A stretch of 64,000 nucleotides of DNA, taken from positions 848,001 through 912,000 of the forward strand of contig NZ_CP060404.1 of the NCBI RefSeq assembly GCF_014295035.1. Direction: 5' to 3'. Positions 34,860 to 44,367 of this stretch are shown here, in pieces. The notes under the pieces were generated by a model. The model made no database searches. It was not told where the DNA came from and was given only the letters and a program-made list of their open reading frames with translations. This stretch comes from Streptomyces buecherae. GTDB taxonomy: Bacteria > Actinomycetota > Actinomycetes > Streptomycetales > Streptomycetaceae. The first letter of the stretch is position 1. The number at the start of each line of letters is the position of its first letter. A program made the translations under genes and the position numbers.

Positions 34860-37800
34860 ATGGCATGGCGGGACAGGTGGCGCAGGCGCCCGGCCGGGGG
34901 AGGCGGCGCACCGGACACGCGGCTGCCCGAGACGGTCGCCCCGGCGCAGGGCGTCGCTGGGCAGGGCGTCGCTGGGCAGGACGCCGGCGCTGTGCGGACG
35001 CCCGCCGTGCCGGCCGGCTGGGACGGCGGCTGGCGGCACACCGAGGCCGCGCGACTCACCATCTCCCGCTCGCCGTTGGCCGTCGGTGACGGCCTGGTCT
35101 TCCGGTCGACACTGGCGGCCTGGCGCAACCCCCTGTTCGACACCGGCCTCTCGCACGCCATCGACTCCGCCGCCCCGTCCGGCCTCGTGCGCGGGGTCAT
35201 CGGCGCGCCAGCGGCGCCCGCCTCCCACAGCGGCGGCGGCCCGCTCCTGCTGCGCTCCGCGCTCCCGCCCGCCGACGCCACCGAGGACGGACCGGCCGAG
35301 ACCGCGGGCGGCCGGCCGCCGCGCGCGTCGGGCGCGAACCGACAGCGGGGCGACGGGGCCCGGCGACAGGCCACAGCGCGGGGCTCGCGCGACGCCGCCG
35401 GCAGTGGCCACCGTGCCGGCCCCGGCGCACTCTCGACCGGGGGCGCCGTCCAACGCCGTGCCGCCTCCGGTCGCGCGACGGGCCCGGCCACCCCACGTTC
35501 AGGCCCGACCACCCCAGGCTCCGGCTCGGCGACGCCCGGCCCGGAGCCGACCGGCCCCGGAGTTGGCCTGACCGGCTCGGGCTCGGCCGCGCTCGGCGCG
35601 GGCCCAGTGGTGGGTGCGTCGGGTGGCGGTTCGTCGGCCGGCGCGGGCGAACGGGGCGCGGGCGGCCAGGGCGGGGTGGGCCCCGTCGTCGCGCGATCGA
35701 CGGCGGGTGGCGGCTCGCGCGCCGGCCGGGCCGGCCGGGGCCATGGCCCGGCGGGCCCGAGCGGCGCGCCGCCGGCCGGCCCGGCCGCCGACTCGGCGGG
35801 AGAAGGTGCCGCGTCGGCGCGCTCCGGCGCGGGCGGCGGTGTACCCGCACGTGGTGTCCCGGTTGCTGGCGCTGTCGGGGGTGCCGGGACCCCGGGCGGT
35901 GACGCGTCCCCGCCGACTCCCGCGTCCACCGAACCGGTCGGTGGCGGAGGTCCCCGGGGCGGGCCGGCCCCGGCGTCTCCGTTGCCTCCGGCGCGCGGCC
36001 TCGTGTCCGAACGGCCGATACCGGCGCGCGGCACCACCGCGCCGGGCACCCCCCAACGGGCCGTGGCGCCGGGCGGGGACGGCGCGGTGCCCGCGTCGGC
36101 CGAACCGGCCCCCCGGCCCGCGCTCCCGCACTTTCCCCTCGTACGTCGCGTCGCCGTGGTGGCCGACGCGTCGCCCCGTCCCGCCCCCGGGCCCGACCGC
36201 GCCCGGACGGCAGCGGCACCGGTCACCGGGCGCGCTGGCACCGGGCCCGCCGAGCGCGGCGGACGCGCCGATAGCGCCGGACAGGCGCGAACCGCAGCCG
36301 CCGGACCGGCAGTTGCCGACTCCCCCGGCCCGGCGGCAGGTGTCGGGGGGCCGGGCCACAGCGTGACGAGCGGCGCACCGCGCGCCGACGGGGCGCACCG
36401 GGCGGCGACCCCGACGGTCCGCGCCCGCCCCGTGGGGCGTCCGCTGATCGTCGCCCGAGCGCCGGTGCGTACGCCACGGCGCGTGCTTCCCGTACGCACC
36501 AGCGCCCCGTCCGGCCGGCACGGCGAGTCCGCCACCGCGCCGCCCGCCACCACCGCGCGGCCCGTCAGCACCGCGCGGCCCGCCGTCGAGGCCGGTGGCG
36601 CGGACCGGAACGCCGGGGTGTCGGGCCGGGACGCCGGGGCGTCGGCCACCCGTCCGCCGCTCGGCGCGCCGATGGCCAGCCTGCCGGCCACCGCCGTGCC
36701 GTTGCCGCCGAGCGCCCCGACGGCCCGTGAACCGGTGGCTGGCGCGCTGCCGGTGGTGCAGCCTCGTGCGGCAGGCCCCGTCGAGCGCCCGGCGGGTTCT
36801 CCGGGCCGCGCCGCCGGCCCGGCCCCGGGGGCCGCTTCGTCCGCGCCGACCACGCCGGCCACGCCGCAGGCCCGTGGTCGGGCTCCCGGCGCCCCCTCCG
36901 TTCCGGACGGGGCGGCGCACCCCCACACCAACAGCCCCACGGCTCCCACCCCACGACGCCCCAGCCCCCGCACCGGGCTCGGCGCCCCGCTGTCCTCGCT
37001 GCCGCCCAGCGCCGACCTGTCGGCGCCGGTGCAGCGCACCGCCACGCCGGGCTCCCGTACGGAGAGCCAGCGTGCTCCGGAGCGGTCGCCGAACACCGCG
37101 TCCCCGACCGGCGCTCCGGCCACCGCCTCGCCGGCGCCCACCGCACCGCCGGCCCGCTCGCCGCGAACGGGTGCCGAGGCCACGACATCGGGCCACGCGC
37201 CGTTGCTGGGAGCCGTGAGTCCGCGCCAGGGCGGCGAGGCCCGTCGCGAGGGACCGCGGACCTACGGCGTGACCGTGTCCCCCGCGCTCGTCCAGCGCGT
37301 CGTGGCGCCCGCGCCCACGGCGCCCGCGAGCCGCCTCGCGCGGCCCGCGGCCAGCCCGACCGTGGCGCCCGATGCCCCGCACGGACCAGGAGGCCGGGCG
37401 GCCGGTGTGGAAGGCGCGGGCCCGGACGCGGCGCGACCGGCGGTGCGTGGCGCCGCCCCGTCCGCCGCGCCCCGCGCGGGCGGGCGGGTCCCGTTGGTCA
37501 TGGCCCGGCCCGTGCCCCGCGCGGGAGGCGCGAGCGGCGGCGTGGGCGATCCCGTGCCACGGGCGCTGCCCACCACTCATCTGCCCACCGCCCGTCTGCT
37601 CGCCTCGCGTCCGCTGGTGCCCGGCATCCGCGCCACCGCCGAGGCGGCGCCACCGCGCGCCACCCGCCCCGTGGTGGCGCCCCGTTGGCCCCGTGCCACG
37701 CCATCGCTCACCGACCAGTCGCCAGGCCCGCCCCCGCGACCCGCGCCGCACGCCCCGCCGGTCGCCGGGGCGCCCGCCCCCGTCCAGCGGGCGCCGGCCA

Positions 37801-38405
37801 CGCCCACCGGGTCGGGGCACGGCACCGCCGGCACGGCCACGTTCGCCGACGCGCCCGGCGCCCCGTCTCCATCCGGCGCTCCCCCGCTCGTACGGCCGAG
37901 CGCCCCGGTGGTCAGGCCGGGGACGACGGCGGCCGGCGGCGGGCTCGCGCCGGTCGGACCGCTGCCCGTGACAGCGCCGCGCGCCGAACCGGGCGCGGCG
38001 CGGCCTCCGGTGGGGAGCGCCCCCGTCGTACCGGTACGGGCCGCGCCCCGCGCGGCGGCCGGGTCGCCCGTGCTGGCCCGCCGCCCGGCCGTGCCCCCGG
38101 CGCCGACGGCGACGGCGAGGCCGCCCGGCGCGCCGGTGATCCAGCGGGCCCCGGGTGGTTCGACCGAGGGCGGCGGCGGGCCGGACGGTCACCCGCCCGG
38201 GGTGGCGGCGCCCCACCCGGCGCGGCCCACGGAGCGGGGCGAAGGCGCCGCGCAGCAGGCCGCCGCGCACCAGAAGGCGGCGCCGCCGGGGCCCGACATG
38301 GACGAGCTGGCCCGGCGCCTGCTCGATCCGGTGGCCCGATTGCTGCGCACCGAGTTACGGCGCGGTCGCGAGCGGGCGGGCAGGCCCTTCGACGGGCGCC
38401 GGTGA
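34860..38405 (+). CDS. Giant Pro/Ala-rich disordered CIS protein (candidate tape measure or scaffold)
   Basis: A 1181-residue protein, almost entirely Pro/Ala/Gly/Arg low complexity. Only the first 120 residues (AEAARLTISR-type strands, LAAWRNPLFDTGLSHAIDSA) and the last 35 (DMDELARRLLDPVARLLRTE, an amphipathic helix) look folded. Scattered short motifs recur: VQR in APVQRTA, ALVQRVVAP, APVQRAPA and VIQRAPG, and VAR/MARP in PLIVARAPVRTP and VPLVMARPVPR. It has no signal peptide, membrane helix or coiled coil. Overlapping long frames occur on both strands because of extreme GC content; this frame is chosen for its clean ends, tight spacing to DUF6760 and position. The locus has no other candidate for a tape measure. 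Length or loading control is a hypothesis. Confidence 0.85.
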   Translation: MAWRDRWRRRPAGGGGAPDTRLPETVAPAQGVAGQGVAGQDAGAVRTPAVPAGWDGGWRHTEAARLTISRSPLAVGDGLVFRSTLAAWRNPLFDTGLSHAIDSAAPSGLVRGVIGAPAAPASHSGGGPLLLRSALPPADATEDGPAETAGGRPPRASGANRQRGDGARRQATARGSRDAAGSGHRAGPGALSTGGAVQRRAASGRATGPATPRSGPTTPGSGSATPGPEPTGPGVGLTGSGSAALGAGPVVGASGGGSSAGAGERGAGGQGGVGPVVARSTAGGGSRAGRAGRGHGPAGPSGAPPAGPAADSAGEGAASARSGAGGGVPARGVPVAGAVGGAGTPGGDASPPTPASTEPVGGGGPRGGPAPASPLPPARGLVSERPIPARGTTAPGTPQRAVAPGGDGAVPASAEPAPRPALPHFPLVRRVAVVADASPRPAPGPDRARTAAAPVTGRAGTGPAERGGRADSAGQARTAAAGPAVADSPGPAAGVGGPGHSVTSGAPRADGAHRAATPTVRARPVGRPLIVARAPVRTPRRVLPVRTSAPSGRHGESATAPPATTARPVSTARPAVEAGGADRNAGVSGRDAGASATRPPLGAPMASLPATAVPLPPSAPTAREPVAGALPVVQPRAAGPVERPAGSPGRAAGPAPGAASSAPTTPATPQARGRAPGAPSVPDGAAHPHTNSPTAPTPRRPSPRTGLGAPLSSLPPSADLSAPVQRTATPGSRTESQRAPERSPNTASPTGAPATASPAPTAPPARSPRTGAEATTSGHAPLLGAVSPRQGGEARREGPRTYGVTVSPALVQRVVAPAPTAPASRLARPAASPTVAPDAPHGPGGRAAGVEGAGPDAARPAVRGAAPSAAPRAGGRVPLVMARPVPRAGGASGGVGDPVPRALPTTHLPTARLLASRPLVPGIRATAEAAPPRATRPVVAPRWPRATPSLTDQSPGPPPRPAPHAPPVAGAPAPVQRAPATPTGSGHGTAGTATFADAPGAPSPSGAPPLVRPSAPVVRPGTTAAGGGLAPVGPLPVTAPRAEPGAARPPVGSAPVVPVRAAPRAAAGSPVLARRPAVPPAPTATARPPGAPVIQRAPGGSTEGGGGPDGHPPGVAAPHPARPTERGEGAAQQAAAHQKAAPPGPDMDELARRLLDPVARLLRTELRRGRERAGRPFDGRR

Positions 38406-38493
38406 GGACGGGCCAGGGAGGCCCCGCCCCCGAGGACGGGACCGCGGGGAGACGCGCGACGGACGAGGAACGAACGACGGGACCGGTGGACGC

Positions 38494-38919
38494 ATGACGG
38501 ACAAAATCTTCGCGACGAGCGTGTTCTTTCGCCTGGCCATCGGCGGCAACGACCTGGGCGCCTTCCACACCTGCTCGGGCATGGGCGCCGAGGTCGAGAT
38601 GGAGAGCTACGCGGAGGGCGGCAACAACGGCTTCACCTGGCAACTGCCCGGCCGGGTGTCCTGGTCCAACATCACCCTCACCCGGCCCGTCACCGCCGAC
38701 ACGGCGAAGATCGGCCGCTGGCTGGACGAGACCCTGCGCCGGGTCGAGGCCAAGGACGGCGAGATCGTGGCGCTGCGGCCGGACCTGAGCCAGATCATCA
38801 GTTGGCAGGTGTTCGGCATCGTTCCCGTGCGCTGGCAGGGCCCGTCCTTCGACCCGAGCAGTTCGCAACCGGCCGTCGAGACCCTGGAGATCGCCCACCA
38901 GGGCCTGTCACCGAGCTGA
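38494..38919 (+). CDS. Second tube-like CIS protein (tube initiator type)
   Basis: A 141-residue gp19-like tail tube homologue: FFRLAIGGNDLGAFHTCSGM, EVEMESYAEGG and the conserved NITLTRPVTADT strand. It differs from the main tube protein and resembles the Pvc5/Afp5-type minor tube protein that joins tube and baseplate hub. The start at 38494 is the first ATG of the folded domain; upstream codons belong to the spacer after the Pro/Ala-rich gene. A 96-base gap separates it from cis7. Confidence 0.9.
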   Translation: MTDKIFATSVFFRLAIGGNDLGAFHTCSGMGAEVEMESYAEGGNNGFTWQLPGRVSWSNITLTRPVTADTAKIGRWLDETLRRVEAKDGEIVALRPDLSQIISWQVFGIVPVRWQGPSFDPSSSQPAVETLEIAHQGLSPS

Positions 38920-39015
38920 CGGCGCCGGCACCGAGACGACGGCACCGCGCCGCCCCAACGGGCCGGCGAGCCGGCCCACCCGTCCGACGCACCGCCCGAA
39001 ACAGGAAGGCACAGC

Positions 39016-39738
39016 ATGTCCCCAGCGGTCCGTGCCAGCCGGGCCAGGGCCCAGCTCACGCTCAAGGAGCCGCCGACCGCCGTCGGGGCCAAGCCCGGTG
39101 GCGTGATCGCGCGGCTCAACCTGCAGTTCAACCCGTCCACGCTGCAACTGGGCAAGACCACCGAGTGGCGGCGTACGCCCTCGCGGATGGCGGGCGAGTC
39201 CGCCCTGCCCGAGTTCGTCGGCAGTGGTCCGCGCACGCTGAGCCTGGACGTGTTCCTGGACGCCACCGCCCGGCACGACGACTCGGTGGAGCGGGCCGTC
39301 GAGACGCTCATGAAGGCGTGTGTGCCGACCCCGACCAGCCTGGGCCGCAAGAAGCCGGCGAGCCCGTGGGTGCGGTTCGAGTGGGGCACCGCGCGCTCCA
39401 CCTCCTTCGACGGGGTGCTGTCGAACCTGTCGGTGTCGTACACGCTCTTCGACGTGGACGGAACGCCCCTGCGGGCCACGTGTTCGCTGTCCATCGAGGA
39501 GGCGAGCGTCGGGCCCGCGGGCCAGAACCCCACCTCGGGCGCGCGCACCGCGCGCCGCACGCACACCGTGGTGGCCGGCGACAGCCTGGCGATGCTGGCC
39601 TGGCGCGAGTACGGCGACGCGACCGTCTGGCGCGTCATCGCGGAGGCCAACGACATCGACGACCCGATCGCCCTCGTCCCCGGCAGCGAGGTCGTGGTGC
39701 CGGCCGTACGGGGCGGCTACGAGGAGGAGGCGTCGTGA
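39016..39738 (+). CDS. cis7: CIS baseplate hub/LysM protein (Cis7)
   Basis: A 240-residue protein: N-terminal CIS tube/hub domain (LNLQFNPSTLQLGKTTEW, then LSLDVFLDATA) and C-terminal LysM module (about residues 178-235: HTVVAGDSLAMLAWREYGD, then PIALVPGSEVVVPA). Pvc7/Afp7 proteins of this build stabilise the junction between tube, hub and baseplate; the LysM is structural (gp53-like) rather than necessarily peptidoglycan-binding. Its ATG follows GAAACAGGAAGGCACAGC. It overlaps the spike gene by four bases. Confidence 0.93.
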   Translation: MSPAVRASRARAQLTLKEPPTAVGAKPGGVIARLNLQFNPSTLQLGKTTEWRRTPSRMAGESALPEFVGSGPRTLSLDVFLDATARHDDSVERAVETLMKACVPTPTSLGRKKPASPWVRFEWGTARSTSFDGVLSNLSVSYTLFDVDGTPLRATCSLSIEEASVGPAGQNPTSGARTARRTHTVVAGDSLAMLAWREYGDATVWRVIAEANDIDDPIALVPGSEVVVPAVRGGYEEEAS

Positions 39739-41561
39739 GCCCGTCCAAGGCGAGCGGCGGCCGGTCGTTCGCCGCCGACCCCATCGTCGAGGCGCCCGCC
39801 GAGCTGCCGCAGGCGTGGGCCGCGCAGTTGGTGAGCTGCGTCGTCGACGAGAACGTCGGCCTGCCCGACACGGCGGTCCTCACCTACCGCGACGACCGGC
39901 ACGAGTTCCTGTCGGCCAACGGCATCACCATCGGCACGCCCCTTCGGGTGTCGGTGATGACCGCGAAGAACCAGGCGCGCCAACCGCTGTTCAGCGGCGA
40001 GGTCACGGCCCTGGAGCTCGACCAGGACGGCACCGGCGCCTTCACCGTCCTGCGCGCCTACTCCAAGGCCCACCGCCTCCAGCGGGGCCGCAAGGTGGTG
40101 GCGTACCGGAACATGACGACCGCGGCGATCGTCCGCAAGGTCGCGGCCGGGGCCGGGCTCGCCTGCGGCAGGGTGCAGGCGCCGGCCATCACCCACCAGC
40201 AGTTGTCCCAGGCCAACGTCTCCGACTGGGATTTCCTGCAGTACCTGGCGCGTGAGAGCGGCGCCCACGTGCGCGTCGACGACAAGGGACTCCTCCAGTT
40301 CACCCAGCCCGCGAAGGCCGCCCGCGCGCCCGCGCCCACGACGTCGGCCGGGCACAACCCGTTGGTCTTGCAGTTCGGGAGCAACCTGCTGGCGCTGCGG
40401 GCCGGGCTCTCGGCCGCCGACTCGGCCGCCCGGGTGCAGGTCCGTGGCTGGAACACGACCACCAAGAAGCCCTTGGTCGCCGAGCAGCCGTCCGTGGTCA
40501 GCGGGACGGTGGCGCCCGGCCTGAAGCCGGCGACCGTCGCCACCAAGTTCGGCAAGGCCGCCCGGGTGGCCGTCACGGACACGCCGTACCGCACCCAGGC
40601 GGAGACGACGGCGGTGGCGCGGGCGACGGCGGAGCAGGTCGCGGCAGGGTTCGCGGAGTTGGAGGCGGTGGTCGAGGGGAACCCGGAGCTGCGCGCGGGC
40701 AAGCCGATCGCGCTGGGCAACGTGGGGCAAGCGTTCACCGGCCGGTACACGGCCACCGCTGTGCAGCACGTCCTGGAGCCGCACGGCGGGTACCGGACCA
40801 CCCTGTGGGTCAGTGCCAGTCCGGACCGCTCGCTGAACGGCCTGGTGACCGGCGCCAACGCGCCCGACCGTGGGCCGCGCATGCCGGGGCTCGCCATCGG
40901 CGTGGTCACGGACGTCCGCGAGCCGAACCGGTCCGAACGCGGCGCGGTGCGGCTGAAGTTCCCCTGGCTCGACACCACGTACGTCTCCGACTGGGTGCGC
41001 ACCGTCCAGTGGGGCGGCAAGGGCGGGGGCGGCGTCGTCAGCCCCGAGGTCAACGACGAGGTGCTGGTGGGGTTCGAGCAGGGGCTGCTGGACAGCCCGT
41101 ACGTCATCGGCGGCCTCTACAACGGCGTGGACAAGCCGTCACCGCACGACGTTCCCCTCATCGACAAGGTCAGCGGCAAGGTCAACCGCCGCTCCGTCGC
41201 CTCGCGTTCGGGGCACCGCGTGGAGTTGCTGGACGCCCCGGCGCCCGGGCCCTCGGGGTTGCGCCTGGTCACCGGGGACGAGCGCCTGGAGGTGCGCATG
41301 GACGACCGTCGGGACCGGATCGAGGTGACCGTGTACGCGGGGCCCAAGCGGGCCGCGACCTCCGTCGTCCTGGACCGGCGGAGCATCACGTTGGACGCCG
41401 GGCAGGGAACCGTGACCCTCAAGGGCCGCCAGGTGGACATCAGCGGCAGCGCGGGCGTCAACATCGACGGGACCAGGGTCGGCGTGTCCGGCAGGACCCA
41501 GGTCACGGTCGACGGCGGTCTGCTCGGCGTACTCAAGGCGAAGCTCATCCGCATCAACTGA
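39735..41561 (+). CDS. cis8: CIS spike/hub protein, VgrG-like (Cis8)
   Basis: A 608-residue gp27-gp5-type protein starting at GTG in the cis7 stop. Residues about 1-370 are the hub part (gp27-like barrels; QLSQANVSDWDFLQYLAR is a typical VgrG segment). About 378-460 is the OB-fold (GLAIGVVTDVREPNRSERG, then WVRTVQWGGKGGGGVVSPE). A short triple-helix spike follows (VNIDGTRVGVSGRTQVTVDG). There is no C-terminal effector extension, so it is a pure structural spike. It carries the PAAR tip encoded next. Confidence 0.95.
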   Translation: MSPSKASGGRSFAADPIVEAPAELPQAWAAQLVSCVVDENVGLPDTAVLTYRDDRHEFLSANGITIGTPLRVSVMTAKNQARQPLFSGEVTALELDQDGTGAFTVLRAYSKAHRLQRGRKVVAYRNMTTAAIVRKVAAGAGLACGRVQAPAITHQQLSQANVSDWDFLQYLARESGAHVRVDDKGLLQFTQPAKAARAPAPTTSAGHNPLVLQFGSNLLALRAGLSAADSAARVQVRGWNTTTKKPLVAEQPSVVSGTVAPGLKPATVATKFGKAARVAVTDTPYRTQAETTAVARATAEQVAAGFAELEAVVEGNPELRAGKPIALGNVGQAFTGRYTATAVQHVLEPHGGYRTTLWVSASPDRSLNGLVTGANAPDRGPRMPGLAIGVVTDVREPNRSERGAVRLKFPWLDTTYVSDWVRTVQWGGKGGGGVVSPEVNDEVLVGFEQGLLDSPYVIGGLYNGVDKPSPHDVPLIDKVSGKVNRRSVASRSGHRVELLDAPAPGPSGLRLVTGDERLEVRMDDRRDRIEVTVYAGPKRAATSVVLDRRSITLDAGQGTVTLKGRQVDISGSAGVNIDGTRVGVSGRTQVTVDGGLLGVLKAKLIRIN

Positions 41562-41666
41562 GGCCACGGCCCGACCCCTTCCGGTCCCCCGGCCCCGGCC
41601 CCGGCCCCCGTACTCCGTCCCGTCCCCTCCACCGGCCTCCAGCCTCTTCGACCCAAGGAGCACCCC

Positions 41667-41987
41667 ATGCCCGCCGCAGCCCGCACCGGCGACGCCACCG
41701 TCCACGGCGGCCGGATCACCACCCCGCCGCCCCCGGCCGCCGCCACGGTGGTCCGCGTCCTGATCGGCGGCCGACCGGCCGCGGTCGTGGGCAGCCTGCA
41801 CGTCTGCCCGCTCCTGCCACACGCGGCGATGGGCCCGGGCAACGTGGTCACGCCCGGACCGGGGGGCGCCGCCGGCGGCCTGGTGCTCATCGGCGGGCTG
41901 CCCGCCGCGCGGGTGGGCGACCGGACCACGTGCGGCGCGCAGATCATCACGGGCGCGCTGGACGTGCAGATCGGAGGGGCGCTGTGA
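41667..41987 (+). CDS. cis10: PAAR spike-tip protein (Cis10)
   Basis: A 106-residue PAAR-family protein. Repeated beta units end in Gly/Ala pairs (VRVLIGGRPAAVVGS, GGLVLIGGLPAARVGD), and His and Cys residues (HVCPLLPH, TTCGAQI) can form the single metal site at the tip. It has no fused effector domain. Preceded by CAAGGAGCACC. The gene order PAAR before gp25 is the reverse of many eCIS loci but is common in Streptomyces CIS clusters. Confidence 0.92.
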   Translation: MPAAARTGDATVHGGRITTPPPPAAATVVRVLIGGRPAAVVGSLHVCPLLPHAAMGPGNVVTPGPGGAAGGLVLIGGLPAARVGDRTTCGAQIITGALDVQIGGAL

Positions 41988-42406
41988 GCGAGCGGTTCAT
42001 CGGCCGCGGCTGGGCCTTCCCGCTGCGGGTCGGGCCCGCCGGGGGCATCGCCATGGTCGAGCGGGAACGGGAGATCGAGGAGGCCATCCGGCTCGTGCTC
42101 GGCACGGCGCCGGGCGAGCGTCCGATGCGGCCCGAGTTCGGCTGCGGCATCCACGACTACGTGTTCGCGCCCGGCGACGGCGCCACCGCCGGACGCATCG
42201 CCCAACAGGTGCGGGAGGCGTTGGAGCGGTGGGAGCCGCGGATCACGGTGACCGACGTGCTCGTGGCCTTCGACTCGGTGCGGGTCGGCACCCTCTACAT
42301 CGACGTGCGCTACACGGTGCGCGCCACCAACGACCGGCGCAACCTGGTCTTCCCCTTCTACACCATCCCCTCCGACGAGGGCGCTGAGGAAACGGTCCCG
42401 AGCTGA
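41984..42406 (+). CDS. cis9: gp25/GPW-type baseplate protein (Cis9)
   Basis: A 140-residue gp25-like protein starting at GTG within the PAAR stop. The family core is present: REREIEEAIRLVLGTAPGER, RPEFGCGIHDYVFAP and the C-terminal LYIDVRYTVRAT strand. gp25 is the baseplate wedge component that nucleates sheath polymerisation. Its stop overlaps the start of cis11 by one base (TGATG). Confidence 0.95.
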   Translation: MSERFIGRGWAFPLRVGPAGGIAMVEREREIEEAIRLVLGTAPGERPMRPEFGCGIHDYVFAPGDGATAGRIAQQVREALERWEPRITVTDVLVAFDSVRVGTLYIDVRYTVRATNDRRNLVFPFYTIPSDEGAEETVPS

Positions 42407-44367
42407 TGGCCCTGCCTTCCCCCAACCTCGACGACCGGCGCTTCCAGCAGCTCGTCGACGAGGCCAAGCGGTACGTCCAGCAGCGTGCGCCGGAGTGGAC
42501 CGACCACAACGTCTCCGACCCCGGCGTCACGTTGATCGAGACCTTCGCCTACCTCGTGGACCTGACGCTCTACCGGCTGAACCGGGTGCCGGAGAAGAAC
42601 TACCTGGCCTTTCTCGACCTGTTGGACATCCGGCTGTTCCCGCCCGGAGCCGCGAGCGCCGAGGTCGACTTCTGGCTGTCGGCGCCGCAGCCCGAGGCGG
42701 TGGTGCTCGCCGCCGGCACCGAGGTGACGACCGCGGCCGGCGAGACGGAGGAGGCCGTGGTGTTCGCCACCACGGACGAACTCCGCATCCTGCCCAGCGA
42801 GTTGACGCGCCTGGTGAGCGCGCCCCGCACGGGCGAACAGGCCGACCTGACCGGCGCGCTCGCGGAGGAACGCGACGTGCCCTGTTTCCAGGCCGCGCCC
42901 GAGCCGGGCGACGCGCTGCTGTTCGGCCTGCCGACGGCCGTTCCGCGCTGCGTGGTCGCCGTGCGGCTGGACAGCCGCGTCGAGGGCGTCGGGGTCGACC
43001 CGCGCCAGCCCCCGCTGGTGTGGGAGGCGTGGGACGGCGGACGCTGGCAGCGCTGCGAGACCGGCACCGACACCACCGGCGGCCTGAACCGGCCGGGCGA
43101 GGTCATCGTGTACGTGCCGGCCGCGCACACGGCCTCGGTGATCGGCGGCACCCGGGGCGGTTGGCTGCGCTGCCGGGTCGTGGAGCCAGAGCCGGGACAG
43201 CCCTTCTACTCGGTCTCCCCCACCGTGCGCGAGGCGACCGTGTTCACCGTCGGCGGCACCATGACGGTGGAGCACGCCGAGACGGTGACCGACGCGGCCC
43301 TCGGGATCTCGGAGGGGGTCGCGGGCCAGAGCTTCCGCCTTGACCGCCCACCCGTCCTGCTCGACGGCCCACCCCCGGTGGTCGAGGTCTCCACGGCCGA
43401 CGGCTGGCAGCGCTGGGAGGTCGTCGACGACTTCGGCCGCTCGGGGCCCGATGACCGCCACGTACGCGTGGACGCCACGCGCGGTGAGTTCACCTTCGGC
43501 CCGGTGCTGCGCGAGCGGGACGGCACACTGCGCGCGTACGGCGCCGTGCCGCCCAAGGGAGCGCACCTGCGCGTGGCCCGCTACCGCACCGGCGGCGGCC
43601 CGGAGGGCAACGTGCCCCGGGGCGCCATCAACGTGCTGCGCAGCTCCGTCCCGTACGTGACGCAGGTCGACAACCGCGAGGCGGCCCGAGGTGGGGTCGC
43701 CGGGGAGAGTGTGGCCAACGCCCGGCTGCGCGCCCCGCAGGCGCTGCGGACGCAGGGGCGGGCGGTGACGGCGGAGGACCACGAGATCATCGCCCGCCAG
43801 GCGGCCCCCTCCGTGCGCCGCGTCCGGTGCCTGCCCGCGGCGGACTCGCCGGGGGCCGTCCGGGTGTTGTTGGTGCCCGACGCGGTCGCCGACGAGGGGG
43901 ACCGGCTCAGGTTCGAGCAGTTGATCCCGACCGACCAGGTGCTCGCGTCGGTCACCAGGGCACTGGACGAGCGGCGCCTGATCGGCACCCGCCTCGTCGT
44001 CGAGCCCCCCGTCTACCAGGGCGTCACCGTGGTGGCCCGGCTGTCCGCGCGCGCCGGTGACGAGACCGACCAGGTGCGCGACGCCGCGCTCGCCGCGCTG
44101 TTCCGCTACCTCAACCCGCTGCACGGCGGGCCGGAGGGCGCCGGCTGGCCGTTCGGCCGGCCGGTGCAGTACGGCGAGGTGTTCGGCGTCCTCCAGGGCG
44201 TCGTGGGGGACGCGCTCGTGGAGGAGATCCGCATGTTCGCCGCGGACCCGATCACCGGGCGGCGCGGCGCGCCCGTCGACCGCATCGACATCGGACCGGG
44301 CGCGCTCGTCTTCTCCTACCGGCACCAGGTGATCGTGGGCCCCGCCGCGCCGGAGGGCCCGTCATGA
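42406..44367 (+). CDS. cis11: Baseplate J-like wedge protein (Cis11)
   Basis: A 653-residue gp6/baseplate-J-type protein. N-terminal wedge motif: RAPEWTDHNVSDPGVTLIET then FAYLVDLTLYRLNRVPEKNY. A beta-rich middle part follows, and the C-terminal baseplate-J core has RGAINVLRSSVPYVTQVDN, GGVAGESVANARLRAPQALR and TAEDHEIIARQAAPSVRRV. It forms the wedge ring with Cis9 and Cis12. Both ends are translationally coupled to neighbours. Confidence 0.94.
   Translation: MALPSPNLDDRRFQQLVDEAKRYVQQRAPEWTDHNVSDPGVTLIETFAYLVDLTLYRLNRVPEKNYLAFLDLLDIRLFPPGAASAEVDFWLSAPQPEAVVLAAGTEVTTAAGETEEAVVFATTDELRILPSELTRLVSAPRTGEQADLTGALAEERDVPCFQAAPEPGDALLFGLPTAVPRCVVAVRLDSRVEGVGVDPRQPPLVWEAWDGGRWQRCETGTDTTGGLNRPGEVIVYVPAAHTASVIGGTRGGWLRCRVVEPEPGQPFYSVSPTVREATVFTVGGTMTVEHAETVTDAALGISEGVAGQSFRLDRPPVLLDGPPPVVEVSTADGWQRWEVVDDFGRSGPDDRHVRVDATRGEFTFGPVLRERDGTLRAYGAVPPKGAHLRVARYRTGGGPEGNVPRGAINVLRSSVPYVTQVDNREAARGGVAGESVANARLRAPQALRTQGRAVTAEDHEIIARQAAPSVRRVRCLPAADSPGAVRVLLVPDAVADEGDRLRFEQLIPTDQVLASVTRALDERRLIGTRLVVEPPVYQGVTVVARLSARAGDETDQVRDAALAALFRYLNPLHGGPEGAGWPFGRPVQYGEVFGVLQGVVGDALVEEIRMFAADPITGRRGAPVDRIDIGPGALVFSYRHQVIVGPAAPEGPS

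Noticed and set aside
34799..38270. Very long open frames on the minus strand opposite the Pro/Ala-rich CIS gene
   Set aside because: They arise from extreme GC content, lack ribosome sites and recognisable domains, and would run against an otherwise co-directional, coupled operon.
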